Shown piece after piece: positions 8,392 to 15,547 of a stretch of 64,000 nucleotides of DNA. The DNA comes from UBA4744 sp963718995 (lineage in GTDB: Bacteria; Actinomycetota; Acidimicrobiia; Spongiisociales; UBA4744), in contig CAVRAP010000017.1 in the NCBI GenBank assembly GCA_963718995.1, positions 1 to 64,000 on the forward strand, given 5' to 3'. The notes below the pieces were generated by a model. The model made no database searches and was not told the DNA's origin. It saw only the letters and a program-made list of their open reading frames with translations. Position 1 is the stretch's first letter, and every line of letters starts with the position of its first letter. The position numbers and the translations under genes were made by a program.

Positions 8392-9551
8392 GGTGCCCTC
8401 GTTGTCTTGAGCCAGGCGTTGGCCCAGCTGCCGTCGGGTTTGATCGCCATCGTGAGGGTGCCCCCACGTTGGAAACCAGCCACGTTGGCCGGTGTGTGGT
8501 GCGCAACGGACATGAGCAGCGTCGATGCAAAGTTCCGGGTGAGGATTTGGCCGACGGCCAGCAGCTCACTATCCGGTGTCCCGGTCACCATGACCAGGGC
8601 TCCGCCCCGACCGCCCCGCTGCAGATGAAGGGCGGCCGTCCGGAGATCGATCCCGTCGGCCGGTTGGACGCCCGCCAGAGCTTCCATCGACCTGGCATAC
8701 GAGCCGGGTTCGGCGCTGCTGATGGTCGCTGCTCCTGTCCAGAGGTCGGCGTCGAACCCCGAAGCAAGGAGATGTCGAATCACCGACGCCGCCCCGCTCA
8801 CCGCTTTCTCGAACGAGTCCGTGCTGTCGAAGCTTGCTCCGCGAGGGTCGAAGAAGACCAGAGCCCGTGACTGCCAGGGTGTCTCCAACTGCCGGATCAT
8901 CAATTCGTCGCGTTTGGCCGTGGACGGCCAATGAACCCGCCGAAGGTCGTCACCAGTCTGATATTCGCGCAGCGTATAGAAGTCCTCACCGCCGCGATGG
9001 CTGAATTCGGGCTGCGAGGCGTACATGGAGGGATCCAGTCCGCGCAGCACCGGCAGACCGGTCAGCTGTTCAACGGATGGGTAGACGATCAGGCGATCGC
9101 TCTGACCTACGAGTTGACTTCGTTCGGCCAGACGCAGCGGGTCCGATACGGAAAGACGGAGCGGACCCACCTCATAGATACCCCGCGGTTTGCAGAGGAT
9201 TTGATAGGTCGCCGTTGCCGTCGCTTCGGGCGCCAACCGGGCGGCTGCGAAGCGGGCCGAACCGAGACCGGCTACCTCATCTTCGGCCATGAGGTTCCAG
9301 ACCCGCCTTTTGCCTACGTTGGTGAGCGAGGCCTCGACAAGGGTTTGTTCCCCTTCATGGACCAGGTTCGGCGATAGCCGTCTCGTGACGGAAACTGTTG
9401 GGTCAGAACGCCGGACGAACACGAAGGCGGCGGTCGTTGCCACCGACAGAAGCAGGCCAATACTCAGCAGCTCGGGTTCTCCGAGAGCAACCCACAGGAC
9501 GAACAGCGCCAGACTCGCTCCCAGTGCGGCCCAGCCTCTGTCGCTGAGCAT
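8367..9551 (-). CDS. DUF58 domain protein (vWA-like)
   Basis: A 394-residue protein with two membrane helices at the N-terminus (about residues 10-50), then an extracytoplasmic-looking beta-rich part, and a DUF58 signature (residues about 195-240, with REYQTGDDLRRVHWPSTAK). After that comes a von Willebrand A-like segment starting FFDPRG. DUF58 proteins work with MoxR ATPases. Its ATG shares one base with the moxR stop (TAATG), and its own stop lies inside the transglutaminase gene, so all three are translationally coupled. Confidence 0.9.
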   Translation of the reverse strand: MLSDRGWAALGASLALFVLWVALGEPELLSIGLLLSVATTAAFVFVRRSDPTVSVTRRLSPNLVHEGEQTLVEASLTNVGKRRVWNLMAEDEVAGLGSARFAAARLAPEATATATYQILCKPRGIYEVGPLRLSVSDPLRLAERSQLVGQSDRLIVYPSVEQLTGLPVLRGLDPSMYASQPEFSHRGGEDFYTLREYQTGDDLRRVHWPSTAKRDELMIRQLETPWQSRALVFFDPRGASFDSTDSFEKAVSGAASVIRHLLASGFDADLWTGAATISSAEPGSYARSMEALAGVQPADGIDLRTAALHLQRGGRGGALVMVTGTPDSELLAVGQILTRNFASTLLMSVAHHTPANVAGFQRGGTLTMAIKPDGSWANAWLKTTRAPWPTATAG

Positions 9552-10531
9552 TACGTGCCGGTCCTGGTCCCGGGTACGCGGAGATGATGGAGAACCGACT
9601 CGAGTACGTCGCTCATCGTTGCTCCCCGCATCTGTGCTTCGGGGCGCATCGCCATGCGATGCTCGAGCACCGTTCCCGCGACAGCCTTGATGTCATCGGG
9701 GGTTACGTACTCCCGTCCGTCGACTGCGGCCCGCACTCTGGTCACTCTCTGGAGATGAAGAGCTGCCCGCGGGGAAGCGCCGAGTATCAATTCACCATGG
9801 CGTCGCGTGGCCTCAACGAGGTCAACGATGTAGCCCTGGATAGACGGTGCGACGTGAACGTGGTTGGCAACTTCTGCCATGTCGAGGATCTGGTCTCCGG
9901 TCACGACCGGTTTGAGGTCCTCAAAAGTCGAGCGTATCCCGTGCGTCTCGAGGATCTCCAATTCTTTGCTGCGGACCGGGTATCCAACGACCAGTTTCAT
10001 CATGAAGCGGTCCAGCTGCGACTCGGGAAGGGGGTAGGTCCCCTCATGTTCGAGTGGATTCTGGGTCGCACCGACCATGAACGGCGGTGGCAATGGTCGG
10101 GTCGTGCCGTCGACGGTCACCTGACGTTCCTCCATAGCCTCGAGGAGCGCGGCCTGTGTCTTGGGGCTTGCCCGGTTGATCTCGTCCCCAAGGACGATAT
10201 TGGCGAAGATGGCACCGGGCTTGAACACGAAGTCGCTCTTCTGGCGATCCCATATGGATACCCCGGTGATGTCAGACGGGAGCAAATCGGGAGTGAATTG
10301 GACCCGGTTGAAGCTGCAGTCGATCGAGCGGGCCAGCGACTTGGCGAGCAACGTTTTGCCAACGCCTGGTACGTCTTCGATGAGCACGTGCCCTTGCGAG
10401 ACCAAACACATCGTGAGGAGTTCGATGACGTCCCGTTTGCCCTGAATGACTTGCTCGATGTTCGAAACGATCGCTTCAAAACGCTCTGAGAACCACTGGA
10501 TGCGGTCGGCAGCAGGGGTAGCGACGCTCAC
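9551..10531 (-). CDS. MoxR family AAA+ ATPase
   Basis: A 326-residue AAA+ protein with Walker A at about residues 54-60 (VPGVGKT), Walker B in IVLGDEINRA, sensor-1 in GATQNPLEHEGTYPLPE, and the lid domain with SPRAALHLQR. MoxR ATPases act as chaperone-like remodelers for partners with vWA or DUF58 domains. The GTG at 10531 is preferred over the upstream ATG because GAGGAGG stands seven bases before it and the extra N-terminal residues lie over the promoter region of the divergent gene. It heads the three-gene operon. Confidence 0.92.
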   Translation of the reverse strand: MSVATPAADRIQWFSERFEAIVSNIEQVIQGKRDVIELLTMCLVSQGHVLIEDVPGVGKTLLAKSLARSIDCSFNRVQFTPDLLPSDITGVSIWDRQKSDFVFKPGAIFANIVLGDEINRASPKTQAALLEAMEERQVTVDGTTRPLPPPFMVGATQNPLEHEGTYPLPESQLDRFMMKLVVGYPVRSKELEILETHGIRSTFEDLKPVVTGDQILDMAEVANHVHVAPSIQGYIVDLVEATRRHGELILGASPRAALHLQRVTRVRAAVDGREYVTPDDIKAVAGTVLEHRMAMRPEAQMRGATMSDVLESVLHHLRVPGTRTGT

Positions 10532-10581
10532 AGGTTGGCCTCCTCGACTGGGTTCGCGGGAAAGCCTATCAGAGCTTCGCC

Positions 10582-10609
10582 TTTGCACTCCGGCCGCATC
10601 CCATATAAT
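10582..10609 (+). promoter_or_regulatory. Putative sigma-70 type promoter
   Basis: TATAAT lies at 10604-10609, with TTTGCA (10582-10587, spacer 16) or TTGCAC (10583-10588, spacer 15) upstream. It faces the small conserved gene at 10638 and lies inside the divergent gap with moxR, leaving a leader of roughly 22 bases. The -10 is perfect, the -35 moderate. Confidence 0.5.
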
Positions 10610-10637
10610 CAGGACTGCGTTGGGCGAGAGGAGGCGC

Positions 10638-10877
10638 GTGCGCTGGGCACTTGGGGAGGCCGCGCGGCATCCCGGACTTTGGTCCGAGGTTGTTCGCGTT
10701 CTGGTAGCAGTGTCACCGGATGGCTGGTGGCGTACTTTTCCGTTTGTTCCCCGCGTCGAGCCCGACTACGCAGCGTGGCGGCTGGCCACCGCGTACGGAA
10801 CGGAAACGACCAAGGGGACGGGGGATGACCTGATCAACTACCTCCGATGGCGAAAACGGCAGCGGAGGACTGAATGA
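10638..10877 (+). CDS. Small conserved actinobacterial protein, unknown function
   Basis: A 79-residue basic protein starting at a GTG preceded by GAGAGGAGG. It has a tryptophan-rich core (SPDGWWRTFPFVPRVEP) and ends in YLRWRKRQRR. I recall proteins of this size and tryptophan/proline pattern being widespread in Acidimicrobiia and other Actinobacteria, without known function, but I cannot name the family. Its stop overlaps the next start (ATGA), and a clear promoter lies just upstream. The longer open frame continuing into the moxR gene on the other strand is an artefact. Confidence 0.65.
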   Translation: MRWALGEAARHPGLWSEVVRVLVAVSPDGWWRTFPFVPRVEPDYAAWRLATAYGTETTKGTGDDLINYLRWRKRQRRTE

Positions 10878-11212
10878 GCGACGACCTGCGGAAGGCACTG
10901 TCCGCCCTCGATGGGGTGGAGTCGTCTGACGTCGACATCGTCGACGACGGCCCGCTATCCATTCGGGTCCGTCTGGCCCGTAACGCAGATCGGCGGACCG
11001 TTGCAGATGCGGTGCAACGTCTGCTCGAATCTCATGGTCTTCGCTCGCGTGTTGCTCCTGATCGGCGCGTGCCGGGACCCGACACGCCTCCTGCTCCACC
11101 CCCGGAACCGCCGCGTGCCGTCCCGCGCGGCCGGGCCTGCCCCCGGCCCCGACCGAGGCGGCCGAGAACCTCCGGAGGCCTTGCCTGCCTTATCGGGGAG
11201 CATTGGGATTGA
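10874..11212 (+). CDS. Conserved protein, N-terminal part of a probably split gene
   Basis: The first about 70 residues read naturally: an acidic helix-strand-strand-helix domain (KALSALDGVESSDVDIVDD, then SIRVRLARNADRRTVADAVQRLL). They are followed by a proline-rich linker. After about position 11130 the frame turns into arginine/proline-rich sequence that looks out of frame and stops at 11212. The adjacent frame carries a well-formed domain from about 11130 on, so the two are best read as one protein interrupted by a +1 shift or by a sequencing error in a run of C bases near 11140. The start overlaps the preceding stop (ATGA). Function unknown. Confidence 0.5.
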   Translation: MSDDLRKALSALDGVESSDVDIVDDGPLSIRVRLARNADRRTVADAVQRLLESHGLRSRVAPDRRVPGPDTPPAPPPEPPRAVPRGRACPRPRPRRPRTSGGLACLIGEHWD

Positions 11213-11525
11213 GGCCGTCACAGTATCCGAGACCACCGATGGACTGGTCGTTTCCGTGGTGGCCGGCGGTGGCCGGTCGGCCGTGCGCCGGGCCCGTCGA
11301 ACCGAACAGGGACTCCACGAGGCCATCGTTGCTGCTGTCGCCGAGCTGTATGACCCTGAGGCCTCGCCCTATGCCCTCCGTGGTGTCGAGCAGTCCGACA
11401 GCTTCCCGGCCCTGACGGTATATCTCGAAGGCGCCGCCGGAATGATTCGAGTGGGCGCTTCTGCCGTTGCGGCGGGCAATCCGTTTGCTTTCGCGCAGGC
11501 TGTGTGGGCGGCGCTCTGCAGCTAG
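11115..11525 (+). pseudogene. Out-of-frame continuation of the upstream conserved gene (or a separate ORF)
   Basis: Starting at a GTG inside the previous frame, this open frame gives about 136 residues. Those from roughly 25 onward look like a genuine alpha/beta domain (EAVTVSETTDGLVVSVVAGG and later VEQSDSFPALTVYLEGAAG). It is in a different frame from the N-terminal part and lies about where a shift would be expected. It could be the rest of a broken gene or an independent overlapping gene. No ribosome site is convincing for the GTG. I list it as a pseudogene fragment because the combined length and domain layout look like one protein. Confidence 0.45.
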
Positions 11526-11577
11526 TACTCCGTTAGTCGGTCCGGGCCGCGGGGCCGCGATAGAGAGCTGATCGCTT

Positions 11578-12087
11578 TCAGGAAGCCCTGGCCGGTAACT
11601 CGTCGGCGAACGGAATCAGCTCGATCAGCACATCCCGATCGGGATCGGCTTCGATGACGAGGTCGGCAATGTCGGAGAACCGTCCCCGATACGCTTGTTG
11701 CTTGCTCAAGACATCCCGGATCAAGAGCCGCCCGGGGTCGGTGGCCGGATCCGAAAGAGCAGGGAGATCTGCCTCGTTGGTGCTGATCACACTCACACCC
11801 CGCACACGCAGGTCCTGCAACATGATCTCTTGGACCATGATGTCTGCGGACAGGACTGCGAGGTCGGCGATCAAGACGGTATCGACGTGACCCGCCGAGA
11901 TGATGCCCAGCAGGGCGCGATAGCCGTCGCGATCATCCGCCGCATCGGATCCCAGGGTGTCCTGACAAACCGCAACCAGTTGGAAACGATGGTGGGCGAT
12001 CCACCGCCGGATGTGCTCCGACTGGACGAATACCGAATCGCCGGAATCGGGACCCGGGGCATCTCGTACGTAGCCGATAACACGCAT
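11578..12087 (-). CDS. Resolvase-like protein lacking the catalytic serine
   Basis: A 169-residue protein with the serine-recombinase N-terminal fold (MRVIGYVR, then a helix ending in DTLGSDAADDRDGYRALL, and a strand VDTVLIADLAVL). The arginine of the usual YxRxS motif is present (Arg8), but the catalytic serine position reads alanine (residue 10). The DRLSR block that supplies the other catalytic arginines reads as ADLAVLSAD. There is no DNA-binding zinc ribbon or helix-turn-helix beyond the first domain. It cannot be a working recombinase as written. It is divergent from an HNH nuclease across 130 bases; no classical ribosome site precedes the ATG, so the message may be leaderless. Confidence 0.7.
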   Translation of the reverse strand: MRVIGYVRDAPGPDSGDSVFVQSEHIRRWIAHHRFQLVAVCQDTLGSDAADDRDGYRALLGIISAGHVDTVLIADLAVLSADIMVQEIMLQDLRVRGVSVISTNEADLPALSDPATDPGRLLIRDVLSKQQAYRGRFSDIADLVIEADPDRDVLIELIPFADELPARAS

Positions 12088-12217
12088 GGGTGGAGTTTGG
12101 TTATGGCCACCAGCTGTGTCAAGGACCTTCACGCTGCGTGGTTGGAAGGCAGGCAGATCTCCTCCGGTTGAATCTTCCGTCCTAGTAACCTGACCGCCTT
12201 CCCGAGGGGAGAGGTGT

Positions 12218-12721
12218 TTGGCCAAGACGCTGGTGTTGAATACCACGTACGAGCCGCTTTCGATTGTGTCCCTGCGGCGGGCGGTCGTGCTCGTCTTCAA
12301 CGACAAGGCCGATGTCGTCGAGGCACAGGACACAATCTGGCGGGCCGAGCGAGTCTCGATTCTCGTTCCTTCGGTGGTCAAGCTGCGTCGGTTTGTCCGG
12401 GTGCCCTACCTGCGGAGGGTTCCCCTGACGAGGAATGCGGTCTTTGCTCGCGATGGACACCGGTGCCAGTACTGCGGAGCCGGAGCGGAATGCCTCGACC
12501 ACGTCATACCCCGTTCCAAAGGAGGGGTCCACACCTGGGAGAACGTTGTTGCCTGCTGTCGCGCCTGTAATGCCAGGAAAGCCGACTTCAACCTATGGGA
12601 AACGACGATGGAGTTGGCGAAGAAGCCACAGGTGCCGCGCCGTCACGACTGGGTGGTCGCCAGCACCGGGTTCCCGATCGATCCGACCTGGCATCGTTAC
12701 CTGCTGGCCGACTCAGCCTGA
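12218..12721 (+). CDS. HNH endonuclease
   Basis: A 167-residue protein with a C-terminal HNH fold: CQYCG (residues 81-85), ECLDHVIPRSKGG with the catalytic histidine, NVVACC, and CNARK. The four cysteines would bind a structural zinc. The N-terminal half begins AKTLVLNTTYEPLS. This protein type is widespread in Actinobacteria as a lone chromosomal gene, and its role is not well defined. The TTG start is supported by GGGGAGAGG just upstream and by the family's N-terminus. It is divergent from the resolvase-like gene. Confidence 0.88.
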   Translation: MAKTLVLNTTYEPLSIVSLRRAVVLVFNDKADVVEAQDTIWRAERVSILVPSVVKLRRFVRVPYLRRVPLTRNAVFARDGHRCQYCGAGAECLDHVIPRSKGGVHTWENVVACCRACNARKADFNLWETTMELAKKPQVPRRHDWVVASTGFPIDPTWHRYLLADSA

Positions 12722-12784
12722 GCTTCGAACCCGGCGCGGAAAAACCAGATCGTTCCCGAGGTCCGGGCACGACCGTGTTGCTTG

Positions 12785-13303
12785 CTAGCGCACGAGCATT
12801 ACGGCGCAAGGAGCCAGCCGGGCGAGCTTGGTCCCCGTCGAACCGAGCAATCCCTCGAACCGCCCCCGTCCGTGGGTACCGATCACCAGCACCTTGGCGT
12901 CGATCTCGGTGACCAATTCAAGAATGGTGGCGGCCGGCGTATCGCTCTCTCTGGCGGTAAACACGGGTGTGATCCCTCTCGATACGAGGGCTTGCTGAAG
13001 CGTCTTCGTTCGTTTGGTGGCCTGATCAGCGACGTAGCGGGCGATCATTGCGTCGTCCCCAGGCCAATGCGACGTCAGGGTCCCGGCGGTTGGTTGCCCG
13101 ACGTACTCGTGGTCTTCATCAATGTCTGCGGTGGGAGGCGGGTTCCGGAAAAACCCCCGGAGATCGGTGAGCAGTGTACGTGGCACTTCGACGGCCGTCG
13201 CGACCGTGACGACGTCGTCATCTTGGAAGAGCCGGGCCGTCAATTCGGCTGTGAGCTCGGCGTCGAGGTTTCCGTCGGTGGCGATCATGATCTGCATCTG
13301 CAT
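12785..13303 (-). CDS. Universal stress protein (UspA family)
   Basis: A 172-residue single UspA domain with the nucleotide-binding signature near the C-terminus (GTHGRGRFEGLLGSTG, then a terminal hydrophobic strand). That fits the G-2x-G-9x-G-(S/T) rule for ATP-binding Usp proteins. The N-terminus (IMIATDGNLDAE) is the first strand and aspartate of the fold. It stands alone, transcribed away from the mraZ promoter region. Confidence 0.88.
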   Translation of the reverse strand: MQMQIMIATDGNLDAELTAELTARLFQDDDVVTVATAVEVPRTLLTDLRGFFRNPPPTADIDEDHEYVGQPTAGTLTSHWPGDDAMIARYVADQATKRTKTLQQALVSRGITPVFTARESDTPAATILELVTEIDAKVLVIGTHGRGRFEGLLGSTGTKLARLAPCAVMLVR

Positions 13304-13488
13304 GGCTCCTTGCTATGGAGCGAGGATAGTGGAGCAACGGTTCGAGCGTGGTGACCCGTTCGGGGGCGTTGGAACCCGGGCACGTGCTTTGGTATCCGGT
13401 CGTAAACCGCGTTTCCGACCACTCCGCACCCTCACCGAGCGTTTTCCTTCGATCCGGTCACATTTGGGAAGAAAAGGGGGGGAAGAGG

Positions 13489-13531
13489 TTGACATGTGGC
13501 GAAGAATGGGTCATAGTGGCGCGCAGTGGAG
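13489..13531 (+). promoter_or_regulatory. mraZ promoter with three overlapping MraZ boxes
   Basis: TTGACA at 13489-13494 and CATAGT at 13512-13517 are separated by 17 bases, a good sigma-70-type promoter. Three pentamers, TGGGT (13507-13511), TGGCG (13517-13521) and TGGAG (13527-13531), occur with exactly five bases between them. This is the layout known for MraZ operator boxes (TGGGN repeats). The first two boxes flank and overlap the -10, so binding should block initiation. The remainder of 13304-13488 shows no gene. Confidence 0.75.
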
Positions 13532-13562
13532 GACTACAGATGTTGGACAGGGTGCAACAGTC

Positions 13563-13994
13563 ATGTTTTTCGGTGAGTACCAGCACACACTTGACCCGAA
13601 GGGAAGAGTCGTGTTGCCCGCCAAGTTCCGCGAAGAACTTGAGGACGGCTGTGTCATCACCAAGGGGCAGGAGCGATGTCTCTACGTCTTCACGCTCGAT
13701 CGGTGGGAGACGGAGGTAGAACGAGTGAAGACGCTTTCCCGCATGGATGCTCGAGCCCGCAAAGTGGCCCGGTCCTTCTTTGCCGGCGCCGACCTGCAAG
13801 TTCCCGACAAACAGGGGAGGGTGCAGATCCCCGCCAAACTGCGGACCTTCGGTCAGCTCACCAAAGACCTCACCGTCATCGGGGTGGCGGATCACGTCGA
13901 GATTTGGGACACAGCAACCTGGGAGCGCACGTCCACAGAAGCAGACGAGTACTACGCCGACATTGAGGAGGCCCTTGGCGAACACGGAATCTGA
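13563..13994 (+). CDS. mraZ: Transcriptional regulator MraZ
   Basis: A 143-residue protein with two tandem MraZ/AbrB-like repeats: FFGEYQHTLDPKGRVVLPAKFRE at the start and VPDKQGRVQIPAKLR in the second half (about residue 80). Each carries the family's DxKGR and (L/I)PAK(F/L)R core. MraZ binds DNA as a ring-shaped oligomer and represses its own dcw operon. The boxes directly upstream are consistent with this. The ATG at 13563 gives the canonical N-terminus; the longer frame upstream lies over the promoter. Confidence 0.95.
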   Translation: MFFGEYQHTLDPKGRVVLPAKFREELEDGCVITKGQERCLYVFTLDRWETEVERVKTLSRMDARARKVARSFFAGADLQVPDKQGRVQIPAKLRTFGQLTKDLTVIGVADHVEIWDTATWERTSTEADEYYADIEEALGEHGI

Positions 13995-14021
13995 CCGGCA
14001 ATCGAGGACTGGTTCATCGCC

Positions 14022-14089
14022 AGCCCCCCGGAACCAACGGAAGGCCCCTTACTCCGCCCGCTTCCTTTGGTGCCAGCGCCCGGGGGGCT
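14022..14089 (+). promoter_or_regulatory. Large hairpin before rsmH, probable mraW RNA motif
   Basis: A 10-base outer stem (14022-14031 with 14080-14089, perfect), an internal loop, and a 10-base inner stem (14034-14043 with 14061-14070, one mismatch) enclose a 17-base loop. The 3' strand of the outer stem ends four bases before the rsmH ATG at 14094 and contains the G-run that would serve as its ribosome site. Position and architecture match the actinobacterial mraW motif, an RNA element described in the 5' leader of mraW (rsmH) genes. I recognise it from form, not from a covariance search. Confidence 0.65.
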
Positions 14090-14093
14090 GACC

Positions 14094-15050
14094 ATGAACC
14101 AGACACCAGCAAGCCGGGATTATCACGAGGCAGTCATGGCAGAGGAGGTGGTCGAACTGTTCCGTCCGGTGCACGAGGGTCTCATTATCGACGCCACCTA
14201 CGGCGGTGGCGGCCATAGCCGGCGCCTGCTCGACGCACTCGGCAGCACCGTGAGGATTCTTGCTTTCGATCGAGATCCGGACGCGATAACCGCCAGCGCA
14301 GGCCGGGACACGCACACCGACCGCAACGATCGTCTCCAGATCGTCAACCGCAATTACAAGGACATGGAAGAAGTGTTGAGCGAAAAGAACATTGAATGTT
14401 TCAGCGGCGTCCTCTTCGATTTGGGGGTTTCGAGCCACCAGGTCGAAGAGGGCACCCGAGGTTTTTCATATCGGACGGCCGGGCCGCTCGACATGCGGAT
14501 GGGCCCGGATGCCCCGTATACGGCTGACGAGTTGGTCAACGGATGGTCCGAAGTTGATCTGGCTCGAGTCATCCGCTCCTACGGGGAGGAACGGTTTGCC
14601 TCCCGTATCGCTCGCGCCATTGTCTCTGCTCGTCCGGTTCGGGATACCGTTCACCTCGCCGAGATCGTGCGCTCAGCGATCCCCGCTGCGACCCGTCGAA
14701 CCGGTGGCCATCCCGCTCGCAAGACCTTCCAGGCTCTGCGGATAGCGGCCAATGACGAACTCGGGGCACTGCAGCAGGGGCTCGATGCAGCCCTCGACGG
14801 ACTTCAGCCGTCCGGTCGATGCGTCGTCATCTCGTATCACTCGCTCGAAGACCGCATGGTGAAAAAGCGTTTCGCCGCTGGCGCGACTGGCTGCACCTGC
14901 CCACCCGACTTCCCGGTCTGTGTGTGTGAACACGCTGCCGAGTTGCGATTGTTGACCAGGAAACCACTTCGCCCCACCTCCGACGAGGTGGCCGCGAATC
15001 CGCGGTCGCGCAGCGCCCGTCTGCGGGCGATTGAGAAGGTGGCAGCATGA
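14094..15050 (+). CDS. rsmH: 16S rRNA (cytosine(1402)-N4)-methyltransferase
   Basis: A 318-residue S-adenosylmethionine-dependent methyltransferase. Typical blocks are YHEAVMAEEVVELF at the N-terminus, DATYGGGGHSRRLL (SAM-binding glycine loop), FDRDPDAI, FDLGVSSHQVEEGTRGFS, MRM, FQALRIAANDEL, and ISYHSLEDRMVKKRF. It methylates the ribosomal P-site nucleotide C1402. The start was set at 14094, although an in-frame ATG exists 27 bases upstream within the hairpin, because MNQTPASRDYHE fits the family and lies just after the structured leader. Confidence 0.95.
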   Translation: MNQTPASRDYHEAVMAEEVVELFRPVHEGLIIDATYGGGGHSRRLLDALGSTVRILAFDRDPDAITASAGRDTHTDRNDRLQIVNRNYKDMEEVLSEKNIECFSGVLFDLGVSSHQVEEGTRGFSYRTAGPLDMRMGPDAPYTADELVNGWSEVDLARVIRSYGEERFASRIARAIVSARPVRDTVHLAEIVRSAIPAATRRTGGHPARKTFQALRIAANDELGALQQGLDAALDGLQPSGRCVVISYHSLEDRMVKKRFAAGATGCTCPPDFPVCVCEHAAELRLLTRKPLRPTSDEVAANPRSRSARLRAIEKVAA

Positions 15051-15451
15051 CCGCTCGTCTCGCACCGGCCCGGCAGTCTCGTCCCCAGATCAGGGTTCTT
15101 CCCGGTCGAGCCGTGAGACCAATGCGGATGGCCCCGTGGTTGCTCTTCACTGCACTAGTTCTCTTCGTCTTCTTTGCCCTCATCTACTCAAGGACTGCCT
15201 TGAGCGACTCGGCGTTCGACCTCGAGAAGGTCCAGGGGCAGATCGCTCGGGAAGAAGCTACCTACCAGCAGCTCCGGCTCGAGGTTGCCCGACTCCAATC
15301 TCCTGAGCGAGTTGTTCCGCTGGCCGAGCAGATCGGACTGGTACTCCCCAGCCAGGTCCGTACCGTCGAAGCGCCGGGAGTCACCGGTTCCGGGGGCGGC
15401 GCGGAAGCTCGGTGGGCCGAAGTGAAATCGATTCTCACCGCATCGCCATGA
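15047..15451 (+). CDS. ftsL: FtsL-like cell division protein
   Basis: A 134-residue bitopic protein with a basic cytoplasmic N-terminus, one membrane helix at about residues 30-50 (PWLLFTALVLFVFFALIY), and an extracytoplasmic leucine-rich coiled segment (EATYQQLRLEVARLQSPERV). A short glycine-rich stretch follows. This is the FtsL/DivIC layout, and the position between rsmH and ftsI is the classical ftsL position. It overlaps rsmH by four bases (ATGA). Sequence identity in this family is low, so the assignment rests mainly on topology and position. Confidence 0.85.
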   Translation: MTARLAPARQSRPQIRVLPGRAVRPMRMAPWLLFTALVLFVFFALIYSRTALSDSAFDLEKVQGQIAREEATYQQLRLEVARLQSPERVVPLAEQIGLVLPSQVRTVEAPGVTGSGGGAEARWAEVKSILTASP

Positions 15452-15547
15452 GGACTACCGGACCAAGCGCTGGCGACCGGAGCCCCTCGGGTTATCGAAA
15501 GCCCGAAGGTAGAGGCTCGCCTGCCGGGGTCCGTCCGGAGGTATAGG

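Noticed and set aside
12705..12745. A tRNA-like T-loop (GGTTCGAAGC on the minus strand) after the HNH gene
   Set aside because: The flanking five-base stem does not pair and no anticodon arm or acceptor stem can be drawn around it.
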